From Bradyrhizobium pachyrhizi (GTDB taxonomy: Bacteria; Pseudomonadota; Alphaproteobacteria; Rhizobiales; Xanthobacteraceae), in contig NZ_LFIQ01000084.1 of assembly GCF_001189245.1 (NCBI RefSeq), forward strand, positions 104,046-144,203: a stretch of 40,158 nt of DNA. Direction: 5' to 3'. The notes under the pieces were generated by a model. The model had not been told where the DNA came from and did not search any database. It was given only the letters and a program-made list of their open reading frames with translations. Shown piece after piece: positions 28,637 to 36,622 of the stretch. Every line of letters begins with the position of its first letter. Within the stretch, counting starts at the first letter, position 1. The position numbers and the translations under genes are program-made.

Positions 28637-29254
28637 ATGACTGCAAAACGGAACACCCCCGTTGCCCTCATCCGAGATGCCGCCCCGTTCGCGATCCGTG
28701 CGGAGCGTGGCTCGGACGTCGTCGCACGCGAAGCGCTGCTGGATGCCTGCTTTGGCTGTAATCGCCATACGCGCACCTGCCAGCGCCTGCGCGACGGACG
28801 CGCGCCCGCCGAAGGCCTGAGCCTTGCGGCCGTGCGCCAGGACGGCCGGGTGGTTGGAACCGTGCGGTTGTGGCACGTCAGCGCGGGGGGCCGCAGCGCG
28901 CTGATGCTGGGGCCGCTGGCAGTCGACGACGACTGCCGCGGCCTCGGCGTCGGCGCCGCGCTGATGCAGCGTGCGCTGGCGGTCGCTAAGGCGCGCGGCC
29001 ACGGCGCCGTGATCCTGCTTGGCGATGCGCCCTACTACGCCCGCTTCGGCTTCACCGCCGCCAAAACCGGCGAGCTGTCGCTGCCTGGCACGTTCGAGCG
29101 CGAGCGGCTGCTCGGCCTCGAGCTTGTCGCCGGCGCGCTGGACGGCGCCTGGGGCATGATCACGCCGACCGGCGCGCCGCTGCCCGAGGCCAAGGCATCG
29201 CGGACGCGATCCCGGAGCCGGAAGGCACCGCTCGCCGTGCCGCACGCGGCGTAA
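28637..29254 (+). CDS. GNAT-family N-acetyltransferase
   Basis: A 205-residue acetyltransferase. The acetyl-CoA pyrophosphate loop is DCRGLGVGAALMQRAL (the R/Q-x-x-G-x-G/A motif) at about residues 98-113, preceded by beta strand LMLGPLAVDDDC and followed by HGAVILLGDAPYYARFGFTAAKTGELSLPG, which is the typical YRRF-type end of the domain. The order GPLAV-DYYARFGF resembles the YhbS/YjdG-like subfamily. The last 35 residues are basic and Pro/Ala-rich. The acceptor is unknown. Its position between ornithine decarboxylase and homospermidine synthase suggests a possible link to polyamines, but the terminator after the decarboxylase makes co-transcription uncertain. Confidence 0.9.
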   Translation: MTAKRNTPVALIRDAAPFAIRAERGSDVVAREALLDACFGCNRHTRTCQRLRDGRAPAEGLSLAAVRQDGRVVGTVRLWHVSAGGRSALMLGPLAVDDDCRGLGVGAALMQRALAVAKARGHGAVILLGDAPYYARFGFTAAKTGELSLPGTFERERLLGLELVAGALDGAWGMITPTGAPLPEAKASRTRSRSRKAPLAVPHAA

Positions 29255-29265
29255 GGCGGGCCGCC

Positions 29266-29433
29266 ATGTCGGAGCACCTTCCCATCACCGATGGCGCGCG
29301 CCCGCGTTGGCGCGGCCTCGTCACCACGGTCATGCTGATCCTGATCTCGGTGATGATCGTCAGGGATATCCTGGTCCGGCGCTGGACCGGCACGCCGCCG
29401 TCGCCGCCGGACACCACGCTGCAGTCCCGCTAA
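29266..29433 (+). CDS. Small single-span membrane protein, 55 residues
   Basis: A 55-residue protein that begins 11 bp after the GNAT stop codon, with AGGCGGG as ribosome site 5 bp before its ATG. It has a basic arm (GARPRWRGL), one hydrophobic span (VTTVMLILISVMIVRDIL), then RRW and a Pro-rich tail (TGTPPSPPDTT). By the positive-inside rule, the N-terminus is cytosolic only weakly. It is probably co-transcribed with GNAT. I do not recognise the family. Function unknown. Confidence 0.7.
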   Translation: MSEHLPITDGARPRWRGLVTTVMLILISVMIVRDILVRRWTGTPPSPPDTTLQSR

Positions 29434-29524
29434 CGCCGGCCGCGCCAGGCCTGAACCAAGGGGTTGCGCGGGCGCCGAAAATGCCCGTAAACCCCGCGCA
29501 AAGCCATTTCAGTCGAGGTTCAAC

Positions 29525-29914
29525 ATGTCCCGCCGCCTGATTTCCACCGGCTCGCCCTTTGAGAAGACCGCCGGCTACAGCCGTGCCGTGATCGACGGCG
29601 ACTTCGCCTTCGTCGCGGGAACCACCGGCTATGACTACGCCACGATGACCATGCCATCAGATGTCACGAGCCAGTCACGGAACTGCTTCAAGACCATTGA
29701 GGCCGCCCTCAAGGAGGGAGGCTTTGCGATGGCCGACATCGTGCGCGCGACCTACTACCTCACCGATGCCCGTGACGTGGATGCCCATTTCGCGGTCTGC
29801 GGCGAGGTCCTCGGCGACATCCGCCCGGCCGCAACGATGCTGATCGTCGCGGGGCTCTACAAGCCCGAGATGAAGGTCGAGATCGAAGTCACCGCGAAGC
29901 GTCGCAACCCCTGA
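29525..29914 (+). CDS. RidA-family protein lacking the catalytic arginine
   Basis: A 129-residue YjgF/YER057c/UK114-fold protein. The fold motifs are present: ISTGSPFEKTAGYSRAVIDGDFAFVAGTTG, then EAALKEGGFAMADIVRATYYLTD, then IRPAATMLIVAGLYKPEMKVEIEVTAKR. RidA deaminates reactive enamines and imines, using an Arg in the P-A-R segment near residue 105. Here that segment reads P-A-A, so the Arg is missing; such members (the Rid2-7 group) lack or change that activity. The C-terminal Glu (KVEIEVTA) is kept. The gene is 37 bp upstream of homospermidine synthase in the same direction. The substrate is unknown. Confidence 0.9.
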   Translation: MSRRLISTGSPFEKTAGYSRAVIDGDFAFVAGTTGYDYATMTMPSDVTSQSRNCFKTIEAALKEGGFAMADIVRATYYLTDARDVDAHFAVCGEVLGDIRPAATMLIVAGLYKPEMKVEIEVTAKRRNP

Positions 29915-29954
29915 TCCACTCTATCCGCCGCTAGGCACTCTCCTGGAGAAAATG

Positions 29955-31397
29955 ATGAGCCCCGCCTCGCAGATCTACGCGAAGATCACAGGTCCCATTG
30001 TCATGATCGGCTTCGGCTCGATCGGCAAAGGCACGCTGCCTTTGATCGAGCGGCATCTCGACTACGACAAGTCGCGCGTCACCGTGATCGACCCCAAGGA
30101 CGAGGGCCGCAAGGCGCATTGCGAGAAGCACAACGTCAAATTCATCCAGAAGGCCGTGACCAAGGACAATTATCGCGACCTGCTGAGCCCGCTGCTCACC
30201 GAAGGCGGCGGCCAGAGCTTTTGCGTCAATCTGTCGGTCGATACCGGCTCGACCGACATCATGGAGCTGTGCAACGAACTCGGCGCTCTCTATATCGACA
30301 CCGTCAACGAGCCCTGGCTCGGCTTCTATTTCGATTCCTCGAAGGGCCCGGAAGCGCGCTCCAATTACGCGCTTCGCGAAGTGACGCTGGCGGCCAAGAA
30401 GGCGCGCCCCGCGGGCTCGACGACGGCCGTCTCCTGCTGCGGCGCCAATCCCGGCATGGTCTCATTCTTCGTCAAGCAGGCTCTGCTCAATGTCGCCGCC
30501 GATCTGAAGCTCAATGCCCCGAAGCCGAAGACCAAGGCCGAATGGGCGGACTTGATGCGGCAGGCCGGCGTGAAGGGCATCCACATCGCTGAACGCGACA
30601 CCCAGCGCTCCAAGTCGCCGAAAGAGCCTGATGTCTTCGTCAACACCTGGTCGGTGGAAGGTTTCCTGTCGGAAGGCGTGCAGCCGTCCGAACTCGGCTG
30701 GGGCACCCATGAGAAATGGATGCCCGAGAATGCGCACACCCACGAAGCCGGCTGCGGCGCCGCCATCTATCTGATGCAGCCCGGCGCCAACACGCGCGTG
30801 CGCACCTGGTGCCCGACCCGCGGCGCGCAGTATGGCTTCCTCGTCACCCACAACGAGTCGATCTCGATCGCCGATTACTTCACGGTGCGTGACGCATCGG
30901 GCACGGCGATCTATCGGCCGACCTGCCACTATGCCTATCACCCGGCCGACGACGCCGTACTGTCGCTGCATGAAATGTTCGGCCGCGCAGCGAAGATGCA
31001 GGAAAAGCACCATATCCTCGACGAGAACGAGATCGTCGACGGCATCGACGAGCTCGGCGTGCTGCTGTTCGGCCACGACAACAATGCCTACTGGTACGGC
31101 TCGCAGCTCTCCATCGAGGAGACTCGCAAGCTCGCGCCCTATCAGAACGCCACCGGCCTGCAAGTGACCTCCGCCGTGCTCGGCGGCATGGTGTGGGCGC
31201 TGGAAAACCCGAACGAAGGCATCGTCGAGGCCGACGAGATGGACTTCGATCGTCTCTTGGAAATCCAGCTGCCGTATCTCGGCCCGGTGAAGGGTTTCTA
31301 CACCGACTGGACCCCTCTGACGGATCGTCCGGGACTGTTTCCGGAAGACATCGACACCAGCGATCCCTGGCAGTTCAAGAATATTCTGGTGCGCTGA
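29955..31397 (+). CDS. hss: Homospermidine synthase
   Basis: A 480-residue NAD-dependent enzyme that joins two putrescines (or spermidine and putrescine) into sym-homospermidine, the major polyamine of many rhizobia. The NAD site is VMIGFGSIGKGTLPLIERHLDY at residues 17-38. The SCCGANPGMVSFFVKQALLN, WSVEGFLSEGVQPSELGWGTHE, WCPTRGAQYGFLVTHNESISI and QVTSAVLGGMVWALENPNEGIVEADEMD blocks match the alphaproteobacterial enzyme, including the Trp and Glu residues of the active-site cation cage. I chose the second of two adjacent ATGs (29955) because it is 6 nt from GGAG. It takes putrescine from the upstream decarboxylase, and RidA precedes it by 37 bp. Confidence 0.96.
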   Translation: MSPASQIYAKITGPIVMIGFGSIGKGTLPLIERHLDYDKSRVTVIDPKDEGRKAHCEKHNVKFIQKAVTKDNYRDLLSPLLTEGGGQSFCVNLSVDTGSTDIMELCNELGALYIDTVNEPWLGFYFDSSKGPEARSNYALREVTLAAKKARPAGSTTAVSCCGANPGMVSFFVKQALLNVAADLKLNAPKPKTKAEWADLMRQAGVKGIHIAERDTQRSKSPKEPDVFVNTWSVEGFLSEGVQPSELGWGTHEKWMPENAHTHEAGCGAAIYLMQPGANTRVRTWCPTRGAQYGFLVTHNESISIADYFTVRDASGTAIYRPTCHYAYHPADDAVLSLHEMFGRAAKMQEKHHILDENEIVDGIDELGVLLFGHDNNAYWYGSQLSIEETRKLAPYQNATGLQVTSAVLGGMVWALENPNEGIVEADEMDFDRLLEIQLPYLGPVKGFYTDWTPLTDRPGLFPEDIDTSDPWQFKNILVR

Positions 31398-31404
31398 CCC
31401 GAAC

Positions 31405-31523
31405 GGTCATCCCGGGGTGCGCGCTTAGGCGCGCAGACCCGGGATCTCGAAATCGTTGCGCGAGATTCTCAGGTGCGCGAGTGCGCACCATGGTTCATCG
31501 CCGACGCGATGCCCCGGAATGAC
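31405..31523. repeat. Dispersed GGTCATCCCGGGG-type palindromic repeat, copy 2
   Basis: GGTCATCCCGGGGTGCGCGC at the left and GCCCCGGAATGAC at the right are inverted arms; GAGTGCGCACCATGG lies in the centre. It is the relative of 17905-17989. It fills the gap between convergent hss and the acetoacetate decarboxylase gene. Confidence 0.8.
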
Positions 31524-31527
31524 TTCG

Positions 31528-32268
31528 TCATCTCGCCATGTAGTCGAACGCGACCGAGCCGAGGCCGAGGGTCAGGTCCGCCTTGAAATGCAGCGCCGAG
31601 ACCACCTCGCGCACCGGCAGGCGGGCGACGTCGCACAGCGCGTGTGGAAACAGGCCGAGCGCGGCGGGGCCGGTCCAGGCCTCCTTCAGCGTGATGTCTT
31701 CCAGATGAAACCGCACCAGCTCGCAGATCCGCGGGCTGCCGTCGACATGCGGGATGATCTTCAGAATGAAGTTCGGCGCCGTCATCGACTTCAAGACGGT
31801 GTCGTGGTCGACCTTGCGATGCTTGTAGCCCATGGTGGCGGAGGCGCAGAGCACCGAGCCGTAATGCAGCGAGCCGACCAGCACATCGCTCTCGACCTCG
31901 ATCCTGGGCTTTGCCAGCTTCTTCGGAAATCCCCACAGCTCGCGGCCGCCGGCGATCGGGCCTTCATCGTCGAGATACATCGCGTGGGTGTAGGCGCCCT
32001 CCTCACCCCTGAAGCGAACCGGGATCACCTGCCCGGTCTCGGTGTAGTCGCCGAAGCCGGTCGAGTCCGGCATGCGGATGAACTCGTACTTCACCACCGG
32101 CTCGGCGACCTCGAGCGGCTCCGGCACCACGGCGGCGAGCGCTTCCGGGTCGGTCTTGTAGGTGATGATGAAATATTCGCGGTCGAAGAACCGGTAGGGC
32201 CCCGGCGGAAACGACGGGTTGGTGAGCGGCATCGAATAGGCGGTGCGCCGGATATCCTCGATCTTCAT
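31528..32268 (-). CDS. adc: Acetoacetate decarboxylase-family protein
   Basis: A 246-residue protein of the ADC fold. [20 protein letters not shown] contains the Schiff-base lysine pair (Lys116 and Lys117), where the microenvironment lowers the pKa and the enzyme converts acetoacetate to acetone and CO2. [22 protein letters not shown] precedes it and the conserved Glu/Arg side chains are present in EFIRMPDS and RICELVRFH. Alphaproteobacterial ADC-like proteins may act on other beta-keto or oxo acids. I chose the ATG at 32268; another at 32280 is possible, and neither has a strong site. It is convergent with hss. No neighbouring ketone pathway gene is seen. Confidence 0.93.
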   Translation of the reverse strand: MKIEDIRRTAYSMPLTNPSFPPGPYRFFDREYFIITYKTDPEALAAVVPEPLEVAEPVVKYEFIRMPDSTGFGDYTETGQVIPVRFRGEEGAYTHAMYLDDEGPIAGGRELWGFPKKLAKPRIEVESDVLVGSLHYGSVLCASATMGYKHRKVDHDTVLKSMTAPNFILKIIPHVDGSPRICELVRFHLEDITLKEAWTGPAALGLFPHALCDVARLPVREVVSALHFKADLTLGLGSVAFDYMAR

Positions 32269-32387
32269 GGCAGGCCCCATCTGTCGTTGGCGAGACGACG
32301 GATTATGGGGTGCGCGGGCGGTGGAGGCGAGACCGTATAATCGGCAGCGTCCGTCAAATCCGCGTCACAATGCGGGCCGCGGTGCGC

Positions 32388-32720
32388 TTACTTTTTCTCG
32401 ATCGGCGGCGCGGTCTTCTCCGCGGGCGCGGGCGGCAGCACCGGCTTGGCGCCGGCCTTCCGTGCCTCATCGTCGGGACGCGCGGGCTGCGGCGCCGGCG
32501 TGGTCGGCCGCTCGCCGCCCGGCTTCGACTCGGCCGGCGGCGCCGTCTTCTGCGGCTCGGGCGTCGGCGTCGGTTGCAGCGGCTGGGTCGCCTGCGCGAT
32601 CTCTTGCGGCGGGGCGGCATTGATCGCGTGCAGCGAAAGCACCGCGATCGCAACGCCCGCCGCCACCAGCGTCGAGGCGATCAGCATGTCGATTCGCAAC
32701 CTGGTCCGATCCACAGCCAT
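32388..32720 (-). CDS. Pro-rich membrane-anchored small protein
   Basis: A 110-residue protein. One hydrophobic span near the N-terminus (MLIASTLVAAGVAIAVLSLHAIN, about residues 12-34) acts as anchor or uncleaved signal. The remaining 75 residues are Pro, Ala, Gln, Lys and Glu (PTPTPEPQKTAPPAESKP and similar), predicted to be extended and disordered in the periplasm. The ATG at 32720 has AGGTGA 8 bp upstream, better than a GTG at 32729. It sits downstream of the MgtC gene by 81 bp and may share its transcript. I recognise no domain. It could be a TonB-like or cell-envelope spacer protein, but no evidence supports that. Confidence 0.75.
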   Translation of the reverse strand: MAVDRTRLRIDMLIASTLVAAGVAIAVLSLHAINAAPPQEIAQATQPLQPTPTPEPQKTAPPAESKPGGERPTTPAPQPARPDDEARKAGAKPVLPPAPAEKTAPPIEKK

Positions 32721-32801
32721 CTCGTTCACCTGCGCCTTGTCCGCGGGGTCAACGATCCCGCCACGGCATGGTTCCGAAGCGGCGCCTGCGGGAACCTCGG
32801 C

Positions 32802-33518
32802 TCAATCCGTGGTGCTGACCTCCCAGGTCGCGTGCCGCACGCCGGGCTGATGCTGCAGGTCGACCACCACGGCGTTCAGCTCGTTGGGCTCGACCGCGGT
32901 CGAGACCAGCGTCGCCACGATCTCGAGGAAGTCGTCACCGGCCTCGACCACGTCGACATCGGCGACCGGATAGTTCGCTGCCTCCAGCTTCTCGACCAGG
33001 CGGTCGCGCATGTCGGGCAATGCCTCGGGGGTAACCGCGAGCTTGAAGTAATAGGTCGCCTCCGAGGCCTTCTCGTTCAGCGGGATGCGGTTGATCGCGT
33101 TGACCAGCGGACGCAGCAGCGTGTTGCCGGCGATCACGAACACGGTCAGCGCCGCCGCCTGCGCCACGAGGTCGGCACCCGCGCAGGAGCCGACCGCGGC
33201 CGAGGCCCACAGCGTGGCCGCGGTGTTGAGGCCGCGCACATCCATGCCCTGCTTCATGATGACGCCGGCGCCGAGGAAGCCGATCCCCGACACCACATAG
33301 GCGATCACCCGCACCGCGCCGTCGGCGCCGGCCAGATGCATCGCGAGGTCGACGAAGGCGGCAGCGCCGACCGCGACCAGCACATTGGTGCGCAGACCCG
33401 CGGTGCGCTGCCGGTACTGCCGCTCGGCACCGATCAGGGTGCCGAGCACGAAGGCCGTGGTCAGGCTGACCAGCGTGTCGATGAAGTCGGCGAGCTGGAA
33501 CGTGGTGAGAAATCGCAT
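32802..33518 (-). CDS. MgtC/SapB-family membrane protein
   Basis: A 238-residue protein. The MgtC domain is residues 1-140: FVLGTLIGAERQYRQRTAGLRTNVLVAVGAAAFVDLAMHL, then RVIAYVVSGIGFLGAGVIMKQGMDVRGLNTAATLWASAAVGSCAGA, with the family's A-E-R-Q and G-I-G-F-L-G-A-G-x-I motifs. Residues 150-238 are a soluble, ACT-like C-terminal domain (ATYYFKLAVTPEALPDMRDRLVEKLEAAN). MgtC homologues aid survival in low magnesium and acid by affecting membrane energetics and c-di-GMP or phosphate metabolism, not by transporting magnesium. The Pro-rich gene follows in the same direction. A dispersed repeat lies just before the start. Confidence 0.93.
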   Translation of the reverse strand: MRFLTTFQLADFIDTLVSLTTAFVLGTLIGAERQYRQRTAGLRTNVLVAVGAAAFVDLAMHLAGADGAVRVIAYVVSGIGFLGAGVIMKQGMDVRGLNTAATLWASAAVGSCAGADLVAQAAALTVFVIAGNTLLRPLVNAINRIPLNEKASEATYYFKLAVTPEALPDMRDRLVEKLEAANYPVADVDVVEAGDDFLEIVATLVSTAVEPNELNAVVVDLQHQPGVRHATWEVSTTD

Positions 33519-33551
33519 GACGCTGCGGCCCCGGCGCGAGCTTCGTCTTTT

Positions 33552-33598
33552 GACGCGTTTTCTTCACGCGAACCGATACCCACTTCGCTCGAAAACGC
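33552..33598. repeat. 47-bp dispersed palindromic repeat, copy 2
   Basis: The second copy of the element at 5209-5255 (GACGCGTTTTCTTCACGCGA to TTCGCTCGAAAACGC), differing at about four positions in the centre. It lies 18 bp past the beta-propeller stop codon, where it could terminate the zinc operon, as GCGTTTTC/GAAAACGC can form a stem. Confidence 0.8.
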
Positions 33599-33616
33599 TT
33601 CGTCTGCCGCGATCTC

Positions 33617-34636
33617 TTACATTTCCACGATGCCCGCGTCACCATCTTCCGTGCCGAAGGCGAGCAGCGTGCCCTTGGCATTCCATCCGAGCGCCGACAC
33701 CGCCGTGCCGGCGTTTCTGCGCACCAGGATCTCGGCGCCGTCCTCGAGCCGGACCATCAGCACGGTGCCGTCGGCATAGCCGACCGCCATGATGTCGTTC
33801 TTCGGATGGCAGGCGACCACGGCGACCCGCGCCGGCATCGGCGCCAGCATCGCCGGCTCCTTGCCCATCGGGCCGTCCTTGCTGGTGAACGGCCAGACGA
33901 TCACGGTATCGGCGCCCGAGGTCGCGAGCCCCTTGCCGCCGACGCTCCATGACATCGAGCGCACGCGGCCGGGATAGCCGCTCATCCGCATATGCCGGTT
34001 GTCGGCGAGCCGCCAGCCATGCATCGCGGGCTCGTGCATCGCGGTGACGAGGAATTTGTTATCCGGGCTGAACATGACGGCGAGATGCGAGCCGGCCCAT
34101 TCCAGAAACTCCGGATTGGCCGCCATGTTGGGAAACCACAAGGTCACGCCGTTGTAATGCGCGATCGCAAGCCGCAGGCCCTTCGGCGCAAAAGCAAGCC
34201 CGCCGACGGTCGACGGCACCTCGAAGGTCTTCTCTTCGCCCTTGGGATTGCGCACGAACGCGGTCTTGCCCGCCGACCACGCCAGCGTGCCGTCGCCATG
34301 CAGCGCGACATTGTCGATCCAGCGCCGCTTGGCGTCGGTCGCAATGACAGAGGTCTCGCCCTTGGCGTCGATCGCGATCAGCTTGCCGTCGTCACCGCCG
34401 GTGACGAGCCGCTTGCCGTCGGAGGCGGCGCACAGGATGGCGCCGAAATGCGTCTCCATCCGTGTGATCTCGCCGTCGGCGGTCGCGATCGCAACACCCT
34501 CCTCGGCGCCGACGAAGAACGCGCGGTCGCCGAGGAAATGCACCGAGCCCACGGCCGCGCCGAGCGGCAGCGGCTTGACGCGGTCGGTGATCGAAACGAT
34601 GGAAGAAGGGGCCTCGCCCGGATCGAACTCTTTCAT
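33617..34636 (-). CDS. WD40-type beta-propeller protein of the zinc cluster
   Basis: A 339-residue protein of seven or so WD40-like repeats (AVGSVHFLGDRAFFVGAEEGV, AILCAASDGKRLVTGGDDGKL, NVALHGDGTLAWSAGKTAFV, AVMFSPDNKFLVTAMHEPAMHGW, SMSWSVGGKGLATSGADTVIVW, VVACHPKNDIMAVGYADGTVLMV, ALGWNAKGTLLAFGTEDGDAGIVEM). It has no signal peptide, so it is cytosolic. Its ATG overlaps the CobW stop codon (TGATG), indicating translational coupling, so it should act with that zinc chaperone. A periplasmic beta-propeller, AztD, hands zinc to the binding protein in AztABC systems; this one may be a cytosolic counterpart. Role not established. Confidence 0.9.
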   Translation of the reverse strand: MKEFDPGEAPSSIVSITDRVKPLPLGAAVGSVHFLGDRAFFVGAEEGVAIATADGEITRMETHFGAILCAASDGKRLVTGGDDGKLIAIDAKGETSVIATDAKRRWIDNVALHGDGTLAWSAGKTAFVRNPKGEEKTFEVPSTVGGLAFAPKGLRLAIAHYNGVTLWFPNMAANPEFLEWAGSHLAVMFSPDNKFLVTAMHEPAMHGWRLADNRHMRMSGYPGRVRSMSWSVGGKGLATSGADTVIVWPFTSKDGPMGKEPAMLAPMPARVAVVACHPKNDIMAVGYADGTVLMVRLEDGAEILVRRNAGTAVSALGWNAKGTLLAFGTEDGDAGIVEM

Positions 34637-35688
34637 CACGTGGTGATGCACTGCTCGAAGCCGTCGCGGATCGCCTGCTCGGGCAGTTCGCGACCGATGA
34701 ACACGACGCGGCTCTCGCGCTTCTCGCCGTCCTTCCATTTCCGCTGATGGTCGCCCTCCAGCATCATGTGGACGCCCTGGAACACGTAGCGATCGTCATC
34801 GCCGGTGAAGGCGAGGATGCCCTTCGAGCGCAGGATCTTCTGACCCTCGGTGGCGACGAGCTGCTGCAGCCAGGGCATGAACTTGGTCGGATCGAGCGGC
34901 TTCTCGGAGCGCAGCGACAGCGATTGCATGTCCTCGTCGTGATAATGCTTCAACCCGCCATGGCCGTGGTCGTGATCATGGTGGTGGTGATTATGGTCAT
35001 GGTGATGACCGTGGTCATGGTCGTGATCGTCGCCGGCCTCGAGGAAATCCGGCTCGATCTCCAGGATGCGGTCGAGATCGAACGCGCCGCGCTCCAGCAC
35101 GTCGGTCAGCCCGACCTGGCAACGCTCGGTGCGGTGCAGCTTGGCATAGGGATTGATGCCGCGGATGCGGGCTTCGACCTCGGCGAGCTCGGGCTTGGAG
35201 ACCAGGTCGGTCTTGTTCAGCACGATGACGTCGGCGAACGCGATCTGGTTCTTGGCTTCCGGCGCGTCCTTGAGGCGGTCGCTCAGCCATTTGGCATCGG
35301 CGACGGTCACGACGGCATCGAGCCGGGCGTTCTTCTGCACGTCCTCGTCGACGAAGAAGGTCTGCGCGACCGGCGCGGGATCGGCAAGGCCGGTGGTCTC
35401 GACGATGATGGCGTCGAACTTGCCCTTGCGCTTCATCAGGCCGTCCATGATGCGGACGAGGTCGCCGCGCACGGTGCAGCAGACGCAGCCATTGTTCATC
35501 TCGAACACTTCCTCATCGGCGCCGATGATGAGGTCGTTGTCGATGCCGATCTCGCCGAATTCATTGACGATGACGGCGTATTTCTTGCCGTGGTTTTCCG
35601 ACAGGATGCGGTTCAACAGCGTGGTCTTGCCGGCGCCGAGATAGCCCGTCAGCACGGTCACAGGAATTTTTTGCGAAGCTTCAGCCAT
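34636..35688 (-). CDS. CobW-family zinc metallochaperone GTPase with His-rich linker
   Basis: A 350-residue G3E GTPase of the COG0523 (ZNG1/ZigA) type. GYLGAGKTTLLNRIL is the Walker A (Lys21), GCVCCTVRGD the metal-binding C-x-C-C (Cys68, 70, 71), ETTGLADPAPV the switch II, and LNKTDL the guanine-specifying NKxD. A His-rich linker at about residues 220-250 (DHDHDHGHHHDHNHHHHDHDHG) separates it from the CobW C-terminal domain (IRSKGILAFTGDDDRYVFQGVHMMLEG). Such proteins deliver zinc to enzymes under scarcity. I chose the ATG at 35688 because GGAG lies 6 bp before it. The WD40 gene overlaps its stop; the binding protein gene is 56 bp upstream. Confidence 0.95.
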   Translation of the reverse strand: MAEASQKIPVTVLTGYLGAGKTTLLNRILSENHGKKYAVIVNEFGEIGIDNDLIIGADEEVFEMNNGCVCCTVRGDLVRIMDGLMKRKGKFDAIIVETTGLADPAPVAQTFFVDEDVQKNARLDAVVTVADAKWLSDRLKDAPEAKNQIAFADVIVLNKTDLVSKPELAEVEARIRGINPYAKLHRTERCQVGLTDVLERGAFDLDRILEIEPDFLEAGDDHDHDHGHHHDHNHHHHDHDHGHGGLKHYHDEDMQSLSLRSEKPLDPTKFMPWLQQLVATEGQKILRSKGILAFTGDDDRYVFQGVHMMLEGDHQRKWKDGEKRESRVVFIGRELPEQAIRDGFEQCITT

Positions 35689-35725
35689 AACAACTCCGAA
35701 GGAACTTGGGGCCGCGCTCAATCCC

Positions 35726-35744
35726 GGCAGGGAGGGCTCCTGCC
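35726..35744 (-). promoter_or_regulatory. Hairpin between binding-protein and CobW genes
   Basis: GGCAGG (35726-35731) and CCTGCC (35739-35744) form a perfect 6-bp stem with a 7-nt loop. It begins right after the binding protein stop codon. With no T-tract downstream it is more likely to stabilise or process the mRNA than to terminate it, reducing expression of the two distal genes. Confidence 0.4.
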
Positions 35745-36617
35745 CTAGTCGGCGAGCGCGCTGGTCAGGGCCTTTATATTGTGCCTGACCATATCAATGT
35801 AAGTGGGTGCATCGCCCTTTTCGGCCGTCAAACCGTCCGAATACAGGGTGCCGCCGACCCGGGCGCCGGTCTCGGCCGCGATCCGTTCGATCAGGCGGGG
35901 ATCGCTGATATTTTCGAGAAAAACTGCCGGAATTTTCGCAACCTTGATCTGGGCGATGATCGCGGCGATATCGCGCGCGCTGGGCTCGGAATCCGTGGAC
36001 ACGCTGAGCGGCGAGAAGAACGTGACGCCGTAGGCGTCGGCGAAATAACCGAAGGCGCCATGGGTCGAGATCACCTTGCGCCGCGCCTCCGGCACTTTCG
36101 CCACCGCCTCGTGCACCTCGCGGTCGAGCGCCTCGAGCTTGGCCAGATAGGCGTCGGCATTGGCCTTGAAGTTGGCTGCCTGGTCCGGGGCCGCGGCGAT
36201 CAGCCCGTCGCGAATATTGACGACGTAGATCTTCGCATTGGCCACGGATTGCCAGGCATGCGGATCGTCATGGCCGCCCATCTTCCGCGGCATGATCCCC
36301 TTGGTCGCCACCGCGACCGGCGCCTTGCTGCCCGAGGCCTGCAGCAGCCGCGGCATCCAGCCCTCGAAGCCGAGGCCGTTGATGACCACGAGCTTGGCGT
36401 CGGCAACCTTCCTGGCGTCCGCCGGCGTCGGCGCGTAGACATGCGCATCGCCGTCGGGCCCGACCAGCGCCGTCACGTCGACATTAGTGCCGCCGACATT
36501 GCGCACCATGTCGGCGAGGATCGAGAAGCTCGCGACGACATTGATGCGCTCGGCGGCGCGCGCCGGTCCGCTCGCCAGCAGCAGCGCCAGACCAATCAAA
36601 CCGAACAATCGCCGCAT
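35745..36617 (-). CDS. Zinc ABC transporter substrate-binding protein (ZnuA/AztC-type)
   Basis: A 290-residue periplasmic cluster A-I binding protein. The signal peptide is residues 1-22 (LFGLIGLALLLASGPARAA). Zinc ligands can be read as His59 (DGDAHVYAPTP), His120 (DPHAWQSV), His186 (STHGAFGYFADAYGV) and Asp261 (LYSDGL), the His3Asp set of this family. It lacks the long His-rich loop of ZnuA and keeps only a short one (GGHDDPH), as in AztC-type proteins. The ATG at 36617 follows the permease stop by 5 bp. It delivers Zn(II) to the permease. Zn over Mn is inferred from the cluster (CobW, His-rich protein, Zur-like box). Confidence 0.93.
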   Translation of the reverse strand: MRRLFGLIGLALLLASGPARAAERINVVASFSILADMVRNVGGTNVDVTALVGPDGDAHVYAPTPADARKVADAKLVVINGLGFEGWMPRLLQASGSKAPVAVATKGIMPRKMGGHDDPHAWQSVANAKIYVVNIRDGLIAAAPDQAANFKANADAYLAKLEALDREVHEAVAKVPEARRKVISTHGAFGYFADAYGVTFFSPLSVSTDSEPSARDIAAIIAQIKVAKIPAVFLENISDPRLIERIAAETGARVGGTLYSDGLTAEKGDAPTYIDMVRHNIKALTSALAD

Positions 36618-36622
36618 CGTAC

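Noticed and set aside
27310..28776. A 488-codon minus-strand frame opposite ornithine decarboxylase
   Set aside because: It is antisense to the decarboxylase, and its composition (Arg, His, Asp, Gln) is that of a shadow frame.
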